This document shows, piece by piece, positions 57,105-64,000 of a stretch of 64,000 nt of DNA (position 1 is the stretch's first letter; every line of letters starts with the position of its first letter). The position numbers and the translations under genes were made by a program. Source of the stretch: Betaproteobacteria bacterium. Lineage in GTDB: Bacteria > Pseudomonadota > Gammaproteobacteria > Burkholderiales > Casimicrobiaceae. Where the stretch lies: contig JADJWJ010000012.1 of NCBI GenBank assembly GCA_016716425.1, forward strand, positions 1-64,000. Direction: 5' to 3'. The notes beneath the pieces are model-generated. The model was not told where the DNA came from. It made no database searches and saw only the letters and a list, made by a program, of their open reading frames with translations.

Positions 57105-57974
57105 ATGGAAACGATAGAACGCGTGGGCGTCATTGGCGCCGGCACGATGGGCAACGGCATCGCGCAGGCGTGCGCCGTCGTCGGCCTCCCGGCCGTGATG
57201 GTCGATGTCGACGAGACGGCCGTCGCGCGCGGCACCAGGACCATTGCCGGCAGCCTCGATCGCCTCGTCAAGAAGGAGAAGCTGACGGTGGACGAGCGCG
57301 ACGCCGCGCTGGCGTGCGTCAGGGGCAGCACGGCGTACGGCGATCTCGCGGACTGCGACCTCGTGATCGAGGCGGCGACCGAGAACCTCGAACTCAAGCT
57401 GAAGATCCTGCGCCAGGTCGACGCACTGGCGAAGCCGGGCGCGCTGATCGCGTCGAACACGTCGTCGATCTCGATCACGACGCTCGCCGCGGTCACCTCG
57501 CGGCCGGCGTCGTTCCTCGGCGTGCACTTCTTCAACCCGGTACCGATGATGGCGCTGGTCGAGCTGGTGCGCGGGTTGCAGACGTCCGACGCCACGATCG
57601 CGGCGGCGACCGCGTTCGCGAAGCGCCTGTCCAAGACGCCGATCGTCGTGAAGAACAGCCCGGGCTTCGTCGTCAACCGCCTGCTGTGCCCGATGCTGAA
57701 CGAAGCCGTGTTCGCGCTGCAGGAGGGGATCGCGACGGCGGCGGAGATCGACGACGGGATGAGGCTCGGCTGCAACCATCCGATCGGGCCGCTGGCGCTC
57801 ACCGACCTGGTCGGGCTCGACGTGCTGCTCGCCGTGATGAACGTGTTCTACGCAGACTTCAACGATCCCAAGTACCGGCCCGCGCCGCTCCTGAAGGAGA
57901 TGGTCGCGGCGGGCCGGCTCGGCCGCAAGACGGGCCGCGGGTTCTACGACTATTCGCAGGAAGCGAAGCGATGA
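57105..57974 (+). CDS. 3-hydroxybutyryl-CoA / 3-hydroxyacyl-CoA dehydrogenase
   Basis: 289 residues. Rossmann motif [20 protein letters not shown], catalytic Ser in [11 protein letters not shown], catalytic His in [13 protein letters not shown] with the Glu in VELVRG, Asn in [15 protein letters not shown]. It oxidises (S)-3-hydroxyacyl-CoA with NAD+. A -10-like CATAAT lies at 57064-57069. Stop overlaps the next start (ATGA). Confidence 0.94.
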   Translation: METIERVGVIGAGTMGNGIAQACAVVGLPAVMVDVDETAVARGTRTIAGSLDRLVKKEKLTVDERDAALACVRGSTAYGDLADCDLVIEAATENLELKLKILRQVDALAKPGALIASNTSSISITTLAAVTSRPASFLGVHFFNPVPMMALVELVRGLQTSDATIAAATAFAKRLSKTPIVVKNSPGFVVNRLLCPMLNEAVFALQEGIATAAEIDDGMRLGCNHPIGPLALTDLVGLDVLLAVMNVFYADFNDPKYRPAPLLKEMVAAGRLGRKTGRGFYDYSQEAKR

Positions 57975-58753
57975 GCCATGAAACGGTGTTGCTGGAGCAG
58001 AAGGAGCCGGGCATCTGGCTGCTGACGATCAACCGCGAGCGCGCGATGAACGCGCTCGCACCGCAGGTGCTGGAAGATCTCGGGGCGGCGGTCCGGTCGG
58101 TCGTCGCCGAGCCGACGGCGCGCTGCCTGCTCGTGACCGGCGCCGGCCGCGCGTTCGTCGCCGGCGCGGACATCGCGGTGATGAGCGCGATGTCGGTGCT
58201 GGAAGCGCGCGACTTCGCGGCCAAGGGCCACCGGACGCTGCGGGCGCTGGAACTGGCGCCGTTCCCGGTCATCGCGCTCGTCAACGGCTACGCGCTGGGC
58301 GGCGGCTGCGAGCTGGCGCTCGCGTGCGACTTCATCGTCGCCTCCGAGCAGGCGGTGTTCGGGCAGCCGGAGGTCAACCTCGGCATCTGCCCCGGCTTCG
58401 GCGGCACCCAGCGGCTGACGCGCGTCGTCGGTCGCTCGCTGGCACTCGACCTCGTGACCACGGGGCGGCAGGTCAAGGCCGACGAGGCGCTGCGGATCGG
58501 GCTCGTCAACCACGTCGTCGCGCCCGAGGCGCTGCTCGACAAGGGCCTCGCGCTCGCGCGGATGATCGCCGGCAAGGGGCCGGTGGCGGTGCGCTTTTCC
58601 AAGCACCTCGTCATCCGCGGGCAGGACCTCGATCTCGCCAACGCCAACGTGCTCGAGACCGACGTGTTCGGCTTGCTGTGCGCGACCGACGACAAGCGCG
58701 AGGGGATGGCGGCGTTCCTGGAGAAGCGGCCGGCGAAGTTCACCGGGAAGTAG
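57971..58753 (+). CDS. Enoyl-CoA hydratase/isomerase family protein
   Basis: 260 residues, crotonase fold. Oxyanion-hole segments [16 protein letters not shown] and [17 protein letters not shown]; both catalytic-type Glu are present (GGGCE and [19 protein letters not shown]). Coupled with the dehydrogenase by a 4-base overlap; together they perform two consecutive beta-oxidation steps. Stop lies 13 bases before a large palindrome. Confidence 0.93.
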   Translation: MSHETVLLEQKEPGIWLLTINRERAMNALAPQVLEDLGAAVRSVVAEPTARCLLVTGAGRAFVAGADIAVMSAMSVLEARDFAAKGHRTLRALELAPFPVIALVNGYALGGGCELALACDFIVASEQAVFGQPEVNLGICPGFGGTQRLTRVVGRSLALDLVTTGRQVKADEALRIGLVNHVVAPEALLDKGLALARMIAGKGPVAVRFSKHLVIRGQDLDLANANVLETDVFGLLCATDDKREGMAAFLEKRPAKFTGK

Positions 58754-58765
58754 GCGGGCGGCCCC

Positions 58766-58845
58766 GAAATGGGGCCAGGCTCACTTTTTTCCTGCGGCGT
58801 CAAATCTGCGGTTGGTGCCGGGAAAGGTGAGCCTGGCCCCATTTC
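58766..58845. repeat. Palindromic element between convergent genes (GGGGCCAGGCTCAC type)
   Basis: GAAATGGGGCCAGGCTCAC (58766-58784) and its exact reverse complement (58827-58845), 19 bp, enclose a 42-base loop with further T-run/A-run pairing. The right arm reaches into the Crp/Fnr gene stop codon (58844-58846). Same type of placement as the 33289 element. Confidence 0.88.
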
Positions 58846-59518
58846 AGTCCTCGTACCGCCGCAGCCCGTCGAGGTCGGTGACGGTGACGCCGCCGTACTC
58901 GATCCGCAGCAGCCCCGCCTGCTCCAGCCGCTGCAGCGCCTGGTTGGCGCGCTGGCGGGACAGCCCCGCGAGTTGGGCGATCTCCTCCTGCGAGATCGGC
59001 AGCGACGGCCCGACTCCCGGGTACAGGTGCGGATTGAACATCGACGCCAGGCACCGCGCGAGCCGAGCATCGGGCCCGAGCAGCCGGTCGTGCTCGACCA
59101 TGCCGATGAACTGGCCGAGCCGCTCGTTGAGTTGCGTCAACAGGAAGCGGTTGAACGGCATGCTGGTTTCCAGCAGCCACATGAACGTGGGCCGGGGCAT
59201 GTACGCGATCACGGACTCCCGCAACGCGACGATGTCGTACCGGCGCGGCTCGTCCTTGAGCAGCGAACCCTCGCCGAACCAGCCGCCGGAACCGACGCCG
59301 ACGAAGCTCGTGGGCTTGCCCTCGGCGGACACGTTGGTCATCTTGACCAGCCCGTCGACCACGCCGATCCACGCCTCGACCGCCTCCCCCTTGCGGCACA
59401 CGAGTGCGCCCGCCGGGCAGACGCGGGTCACGGTCTCCGCCTCGACGCGGGTGAGGTCGGCCGGGGCGAGCGCGCGCGCCCAGGAGGAGGCGCGGAGCAT
59501 GGCGGCGAACGTAGGCAT
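58844..59518 (-). CDS. Crp/Fnr family transcription regulator
   Basis: 224 residues from the ATG at 59518. Cyclic-nucleotide-type beta-roll (EAWIGVVDGLVKMTNVSAEG, GSGGWFGEGSLLKDEPRRYD) and C-terminal winged helix (LPISQEEIAQLAGLSRQRAN, QALQRLEQAGLLRIEYGGVT). No Fnr-type Cys cluster, and the Arg-Ser cAMP pair is not evident, so the ligand is unknown. Divergent from the acyl-CoA ligase/liv operon, which it may control. Confidence 0.9.
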   Translation of the reverse strand: MPTFAAMLRASSWARALAPADLTRVEAETVTRVCPAGALVCRKGEAVEAWIGVVDGLVKMTNVSAEGKPTSFVGVGSGGWFGEGSLLKDEPRRYDIVALRESVIAYMPRPTFMWLLETSMPFNRFLLTQLNERLGQFIGMVEHDRLLGPDARLARCLASMFNPHLYPGVGPSLPISQEEIAQLAGLSRQRANQALQRLEQAGLLRIEYGGVTVTDLDGLRRYED

Positions 59519-59874
59519 CGGTCGAATTCGGCCCGGGGGCGGCAAATGTCGGCGCGGCGACAGCATGCACCGGCATTCGCGCCTACATTGGTGGACGGAC
59601 CATTCTAAAGCGCCGCGCGCTCGGGAGCCCGCGCGCGCGCGGAGAAACCCGACCGCCAGGACGACAATCCGCCGGAGGGCAGGCGAAAGAGGCTAAGATG
59701 CCCGTCCCGCCCCAGCGGAGAGACGCGGCGGGAGCGGTCATGTATAAGATATAAGAACGGCGGGGCGGCGGGGCCGCACCCGCCGGTGCCACGAGGGTGG
59801 GCCGGCCGGAAGGCCGGTGCGCGACAGGACACCAAGGCCCGGCAAGCGGCCGTCCGCGCGATCTGGAGGACGCG
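59519..59874. promoter_or_regulatory. Divergent control region of Crp/Fnr gene and ligase-liv operon
   Basis: 356 bases without a gene. Two overlapping -10-like TATAAG boxes (59743-59748 and 59750-59755, context tgtataagatataagaac) form the only AT-rich patch. A stem CCGGCC-GGAA-GGCCGG lies between them and the ligase start. No clear Crp-type TGTGA-N6-TCACA site was found. Confidence 0.4.
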
Positions 59875-61815
59875 ATGGAGGAGCAACGCGACACGTTTCC
59901 GCGGTTGCTGGCGCACCACGCAGCGGTGCGGCCCGGGCATCCGGCGACGCGCGAAAAGGACCTCGGCATCTGGCAGACGTGGACGTGGAGCCAGGTCGCC
60001 GACGAGGTGCGCGCTCTCGCGTGCGGGCTCGCCGCCGAGGGCTTCCGCCGCGGCATGCACCTCGCCATCATCGGCGACAACCGGCCCCGGCTCTACTGGT
60101 CGATGGTCGCCGCGCAGGCGCTGGGCGGCATCCCGGTGCCCATGTACCAGGACGCGCCGGCCGCCGACTTCGTGTTCGTGCTGAACGACGCCGAGATCGC
60201 CTACGCGGTGGTCGAGGACCAGGAGCAGGTCGACAAGATGCTGGAGGCCATGCCGCAGGTCCCCACGCTCAAGCACGTCTGTTACGACGACCCGCGCGGC
60301 ATGCGCAATTACGAAGGGGTGACGAGCTTCGCGCACCTGCAGGAGAAGGGCCGCGAGTTCGACCGCGCGAACCCCGGCTGGTACGAGGCGGAAGTGGCGA
60401 AGGGCCGGCCGACCGACGTGTCGGTGATGCTGTACACGTCGGGCACGACCGGCAAGCCGAAAGGCGTGTGCCTGACGCACGACGCGTTCATCGCGGCCGC
60501 CCGCGGCGGCTGCAGCTTCGACCGGCTCACCGCGAACGACAGCATCCTCTCCTACCTGCCGATGGCGTGGGTGGGCGACCACCTGTTCTCGATCGCGCAG
60601 TGGCTGGAGGCCGGGTTCACGATCAACTGCCCGGAATCCGGCGACACCGTGATGACCGACCTGCGCGAGATCGGCCCGACGTACTACTTCGCGCCGCCGC
60701 GCGTGTTCGAGAACCTGCTGACGCAGGTGATGATACGGATGGAGGATGCCGGTGCGATCAAGCGCTGGCTGTTCCGCCGCTTCATGGACGTGGCGCGCCG
60801 CTGCGGCGCCGAAATTCTCGACGGCAAGCCCGTGGGCGGCGGCGACCGGCTGCTCTACGCGCTCGGCAACCTGCTCGTGTACGGCCCGCTGCGCAACGTG
60901 CTCGGCATGAGCCGCATCCGCGTCGCGTACACGGCGGGCGCCGCGATCGGCCCGGACCTCTTCCGCTTCTACCGCTCGATCGGGATCAACCTGAAGCAGC
61001 TGTACGGCCAGACCGAGACATGCGCGTACGTCTGCCTGCAGCCCGACGGCGACGTCAAGCTCGACTCGGTCGGGCTGCCCGCACCGGGCGTCGAAATCAG
61101 GATCGGCGAGGGCGGCGAGGTGCTGGTCCGCGGCCGGATGCTGCTGAAGGAGTACTACAAGCGGCCGGATGCGACGGCCGAGTCGATCGATGCCGACGGC
61201 TACTTCCACACCGGCGACGCCGGATTCCTCGACGACGCCGGGCACCTCAAGATCATCGACCGCGCGAAGGACGTCGGCAAGCTCGGCACCGGCGCGATGT
61301 TCGCGCCCAACTACATCGAGAACAAGCTCAAGTTCTTCCCGCACATCAAGGAGGCGGTGGCGTTCGGCCATGGCCGCGACATGGTGTGCGCGTTCGTCAA
61401 CATCGACGCCGGCTCCGTGGGCAACTGGGCCGAGCGGCGCGGGCTTGCCTACTCGGGCTACACGGACCTCGCGCAGAAGTCCGAGGTCTACCAGCTGATC
61501 CGCGAGTGCGTGGAGAAGGTCAACGCGGAGCTCGCGACGGAGGGCGACCTCGCCGCCTCCCAGGTCCACCGGTTCCTGATCCTGCACAAGGAACTCGACC
61601 CCGACGACGACGAGCTGACGCGCACGCGCAAGGTGCGCCGCGGCTTCGTCGCGGAGAAGTACGCGGTGCTGATCGACGCGCTGTACGGCGGAAAGGCGGT
61701 CCAGCACATCGAGACGCTGGTGCGCTTCGAGGACGGGCGCACGAACATGGTCGCGGCCGACCTCAAGATCGACGACGCGAAGACGTTCCCGGCCGCGCAC
61801 GGGAAGGCCGCGTGA
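59875..61815 (+). CDS. AMP-dependent long-chain acyl-CoA synthetase/ligase
   Basis: 646 residues; ribosome site tggaggacgcg before the ATG. AMP-binding P-loop LYTSGTTGKPKGVCLTHDAF, A5-type LYGQTETCAYVC, A7 GYFHTGDAGFLDDAGHL and IDRAKDVGKLGTGAMFAPNY. The large (about 640) size and FPHIKEAVAFGHGRDMVCAF fit the FadD15-like group. It activates a carboxylic acid to its CoA ester. It heads the liv-type transporter operon, suggesting that the imported acid is CoA-activated on entry. Confidence 0.93.
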   Translation: MEEQRDTFPRLLAHHAAVRPGHPATREKDLGIWQTWTWSQVADEVRALACGLAAEGFRRGMHLAIIGDNRPRLYWSMVAAQALGGIPVPMYQDAPAADFVFVLNDAEIAYAVVEDQEQVDKMLEAMPQVPTLKHVCYDDPRGMRNYEGVTSFAHLQEKGREFDRANPGWYEAEVAKGRPTDVSVMLYTSGTTGKPKGVCLTHDAFIAAARGGCSFDRLTANDSILSYLPMAWVGDHLFSIAQWLEAGFTINCPESGDTVMTDLREIGPTYYFAPPRVFENLLTQVMIRMEDAGAIKRWLFRRFMDVARRCGAEILDGKPVGGGDRLLYALGNLLVYGPLRNVLGMSRIRVAYTAGAAIGPDLFRFYRSIGINLKQLYGQTETCAYVCLQPDGDVKLDSVGLPAPGVEIRIGEGGEVLVRGRMLLKEYYKRPDATAESIDADGYFHTGDAGFLDDAGHLKIIDRAKDVGKLGTGAMFAPNYIENKLKFFPHIKEAVAFGHGRDMVCAFVNIDAGSVGNWAERRGLAYSGYTDLAQKSEVYQLIRECVEKVNAELATEGDLAASQVHRFLILHKELDPDDDELTRTRKVRRGFVAEKYAVLIDALYGGKAVQHIETLVRFEDGRTNMVAADLKIDDAKTFPAAHGKAA

Positions 61816-61890
61816 TACCAAGGGCCACAAGGAAGCGCAGTGACGCGGTGAAGGTCCCGGCGGGGGTTGCCTCTGCGTCTCTTGGTGGAA
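61815..61890. repeat. Palindrome-like element between ligase and livG
   Basis: Starts taccaagggccacaaggaag and ends gcctctgcgtctcttggtgg, with ACCAAG/CTTGGT ends. Similar in style to the elements at 25019 and 62704. Contains no gene. Confidence 0.35.
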
Positions 61891-61903
61891 GGTGCTCGCT
61901 GAC

Positions 61904-62695
61904 ATGACTGCCACCACCCGCCGCGCCGGCGACGTCATCCTGAAGCTCGACAACATTTCGCTGTCGTTCGGCGGCGTGAAGGCGCTGACCGACATCAGCT
62001 TCGACGTCCGCGAGCACGAGGTCCGCGCGATCATCGGCCCCAACGGCGCCGGCAAGAGCTCGATGCTCAACGTGATCAATGGCGTCTACCACCCGCAGGC
62101 CGGGACGATCACGTTCCGCGGCGAGGTGCGGCGCGACATGAACCCGCACCGGGCGGCGGCGTCCGGCATCGCACGGACGTTCCAGAACATCGCGCTGTTC
62201 CGCGGCATGTCCGTGCTCGACAACATCATGACCGGACGCAACCTCAAGATGAAGGCGCACTTCCTCGAGCAGGCGATCTGGTTCGGGCGCGCGCGCCGCG
62301 AGGAGCTCGAGCACCGGGCCAAGGTCGAGGAAATCATCGACTTCCTCGAGATCCAGCACATCCGCAAGACGCCGGTCGGCCGGCTGCCCTACGGGCTGCA
62401 GAAGCGGGTCGAGCTCGCGCGCGCGCTCGCCGCCGAGCCGTCGATGCTGCTGCTCGACGAGCCGATGGCCGGCATGAACGTCGAGGAGAAGCAGGACATG
62501 TGCCGGTTCGTGCTCGACGTCAACGAGCAGTACGGCACGACGATCGTGCTGATCGAGCACGACATGGGCGTCGTAATGGACATCTCGGACCGGGTCGTGG
62601 TCCTCGACTACGGCAAGAAGATCGGCGACGGAACGCCGGACGAGGTGCGCAGCAACAAGACGGTGATCGACGCGTACCTGGGCGTCGCGCACTGA
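61904..62695 (+). CDS. livG: LIV-type ABC transporter ATP-binding protein LivG
   Basis: 263 residues. Walker A GPNGAGKSSMLNVINGVY, Q-loop ARTFQNIALFRGMSV, a signature of the LivG type (LPYGLQKRVELARAL), Walker B MLLLDEPMAGMN, H-loop IVLIEHDMGVVMD. First of the transporter genes; the ATG at 61904 is preferred to 61892. Confidence 0.95.
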   Translation: MTATTRRAGDVILKLDNISLSFGGVKALTDISFDVREHEVRAIIGPNGAGKSSMLNVINGVYHPQAGTITFRGEVRRDMNPHRAAASGIARTFQNIALFRGMSVLDNIMTGRNLKMKAHFLEQAIWFGRARREELEHRAKVEEIIDFLEIQHIRKTPVGRLPYGLQKRVELARALAAEPSMLLLDEPMAGMNVEEKQDMCRFVLDVNEQYGTTIVLIEHDMGVVMDISDRVVVLDYGKKIGDGTPDEVRSNKTVIDAYLGVAH

Positions 62696-62703
62696 GGGCG
62701 GAT

Positions 62704-62788
62704 TTCACAATGAGACGCACAGACGCAGAGAACCGCATCCCGTACGCCGTGCGATTCTCCGCGCCTCGGCGCCTCTTCGCGAGAAGTT
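62704..62788. repeat. Palindrome-like element between livG and livH
   Basis: Reads cacaatgagacgcacagacg... on the left and ...attctccgcgcctcggcgcc on the right. Same gap style as 61815 and 25019. Confidence 0.3.
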
Positions 62789-62795
62789 GATCGCC

Positions 62796-63689
62796 ATGTC
62801 ATTCTTCTTCGAAGTCCTGATCGGCGGCCTGCTCTCGGGCGTCATGTACTCGCTCGTGGCGCTCGGCTTCGTCCTGATCTACAAGGCGTCGGGCGTGTTC
62901 AACTTCGCGCAGGGCGCGATGGTGTTCTTCGCGGCGCTGACGTTCGTCGGGTTCCTCGAGATGGGCGTCTGGTTCTGGTTCGCGTTCGCGCTCACGCTGG
63001 GCGCGATGGTCGTGCTGGGGCTCGCCACCGAACGCATCGTGCTGCGGCCGCTGGTGAACCAGCCGCAGATCTCGCTGTTCATGGCGACCATCGGCCTCAC
63101 GTTCGTCCTCGAGGGCCTCGCGCAGCTCCTGTGGGGCTCGCAGCCGCACGGCCTCGACATCGGCATCCAGGACGAACCGCTCGGATGGATCTCCGACGCG
63201 ACGGGCATGAACATCTCGAAGTTCGACCTCGCGGCCGCCGGGATCGCGGCGGCGCTGGTGACCTCGCTCGCACTGTTCTTCAGCCGGACGCGCATCGGCC
63301 GCGCGCTGCGGGCGGTCGCCGACGACCACCAGGCGGCACTCGCGGTCGGCATCCCGCTCCAGCAGATCTGGGGCATCGTCTGGACGGTCGCCGGTTTCGT
63401 CGCCCTGGTCGCGGGGATGTTGTGGGGCGCCCGCAACGGCGTACAGTTCGCGCTTACGTTTCTCGCGCTGAAGGCGCTTCCGGTGCTGATCCTGGGCGGC
63501 TTCGAGTCGATCCCGGGCGCGATCGTCGGCGGGCTCATCATCGGCGCCTCCGAGAAGCTCGCCGAGGTCTACCTCGGCCCGTACGTCGGCGGCGGCATCG
63601 AAGGCTGGTTCCCGTACGTCCTGGCGCTCCTGTTCCTGCTCGTGCGGCCGGAAGGGCTGTTCGGGGAGAAGCACATTGACCGCGTCTGA
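62796..63689 (+). CDS. livH: LIV-type ABC transporter permease LivH
   Basis: 297 residues, about eight helices. Starts SFFFEVLIGGLLSGVMYSLV; the LivH loop GRALRAVADDHQAALAVGIP contacts the ATPase, and GGFESIPGAIVGGLIIGASE is the conserved C-terminal block. The ATG at 62796 is used instead of the TTG at 62787. Confidence 0.95.
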   Translation: MSFFFEVLIGGLLSGVMYSLVALGFVLIYKASGVFNFAQGAMVFFAALTFVGFLEMGVWFWFAFALTLGAMVVLGLATERIVLRPLVNQPQISLFMATIGLTFVLEGLAQLLWGSQPHGLDIGIQDEPLGWISDATGMNISKFDLAAAGIAAALVTSLALFFSRTRIGRALRAVADDHQAALAVGIPLQQIWGIVWTVAGFVALVAGMLWGARNGVQFALTFLALKALPVLILGGFESIPGAIVGGLIIGASEKLAEVYLGPYVGGGIEGWFPYVLALLFLLVRPEGLFGEKHIDRV

Positions 63690-63735
63690 TCCTGCCGAGC
63701 TGACGCGAGCGCATGATGCCTGCTCGCCGCGAGTC

Positions 63736-63808
63736 GTCGTCCCCGCGAAGGCGGGGACCCAGCGTCTTTCGACGGACGCCACTGGGTCCCCGCCTTCGCG
63801 GGGACGAC
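63736..63808. repeat. Dispersed palindromic repeat, family R3 (copy 3)
   Basis: GTCGTCCCCGCGAAGGCGGG ... CCCCGCCTTCGCGGGGACGA: two copies of a TCCCCGC/GCGGGGA stem in inverted order. Between livH and livM. Confidence 0.85.
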
Positions 63809-63856
63809 GCGGGTTCGGAGCCGGCGGGCGTTCACTTCGGCGGTGATTGGTAAACC

Positions 63857-64000
63857 ATGCTCTACAGAGAAGCCGGACAGTTCAAGGCGTCCTACGCCGA
63901 GGACCAGCAGATCTTCGCGATCCGCCAGGACCGGATCGCGGTCGGCGCGCTGCTGGTGTTCGCGTTCGTCGTCGTGCCGCTGGTGGCCAACCAGTACTGG
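63857..64000 (+). CDS. livM: LIV-type ABC transporter permease LivM, partial (cut by window end)
   Basis: 48 codons from the ATG at 63857: MLYREAGQFKASYAEDQQIF, then IRQDRIAVGALLVFAFVVVP, ending in the first membrane helix. This N-terminus is typical of LivM in ligase-liv operons, and livM is expected after livH. Confidence 0.8.
   Translation, partial: MLYREAGQFKASYAEDQQIFAIRQDRIAVGALLVFAFVVVPLVANQYW

Overview
The window is a compact, very GC-rich, almost fully coding stretch of a proteobacterial chromosome. The gene content (TolB-Pal-CpoB envelope cluster, fused IolC-DUF2090 kinase/aldolase, fused isobutyryl-CoA mutase IcmF, an AMP-ligase placed inside a LIV-type ABC operon, UPF0149 and DUF1178 proteins, Tat-exported deaminase) fits a betaproteobacterium, probably Burkholderiales-like. 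This assignment comes from gene content only. No rRNA, phage, plasmid, transposase or CRISPR array was seen.

Layout. 1-11 kb: an EVE-like domain gene (minus), rlpA, tolB, pal, cpoB and mutY; then, on the minus strand, an ECF sigma factor with a Pro/Ala-rich membrane partner and an exported hypothetical protein; then a thiosulfate-type YeeE/YedE transporter and DUF1178. 11-19 kb: an exported ankyrin protein, a Tat-exported deaminase, two tRNA-Lys genes (TTT and CTT), a three-gene operon (histone-H1-like tail protein, Asp-box propeller, 46-residue membrane peptide), a lipoprotein, a Ycf46-like AAA ATPase and an EamA exporter. 19.5-33.3 kb: a myo-inositol catabolic run (iolC-D-E-B-G plus a second Gfo/Idh dehydrogenase), then an AfuABC/FbpABC-type ABC transporter bracketed by two inositol-monophosphatase-family genes. 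33.3-50 kb: M16 peptidase, MFS carrier, icmF, CnoX-like thioredoxin, several small envelope proteins, an ECF-sigma remnant, UPF0149, DUF4239, an FAD oxidoreductase, a second exported ankyrin protein and a DUF1932 dehydrogenase. 50-57 kb: a tripartite RND efflux pump with a divergent TetR repressor and an AcrR-like operator. 57-64 kb: 3-hydroxyacyl-CoA dehydrogenase, enoyl-CoA hydratase, a Crp/Fnr regulator, then acyl-CoA ligase, livG, livH and the start of livM.

Working together. The iol genes are translationally coupled (three ATGA-type or near-zero junctions) and cover conversion of inositol to dihydroxyacetone phosphate and malonic semialdehyde. The adjacent transporter is of the class that includes sugar-phosphate importers, and its two flanking phosphatases suggest uptake of a phosphorylated cyclitol followed by cytoplasmic dephosphorylation. 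This is an inference and is the most testable system-level idea here.

Two themes run through the window. First, dispersed palindromic repeats of several families sit in most larger gaps. Some have moved into genes: one lies in frame inside icmF, one supplies the apparent GTG start of cpoB, one extends the N-terminus of an exported protein, and three others mark gene 3' ends. Second, several otherwise intact genes (EVE-like gene, rlpA, exported hypothetical, second Gfo/Idh gene, icmF, probably the RND adaptor 3' end) carry single-base frameshifts, mostly at C/G runs. This pattern looks more like assembly indels than decay, so these genes are annotated across the shift.
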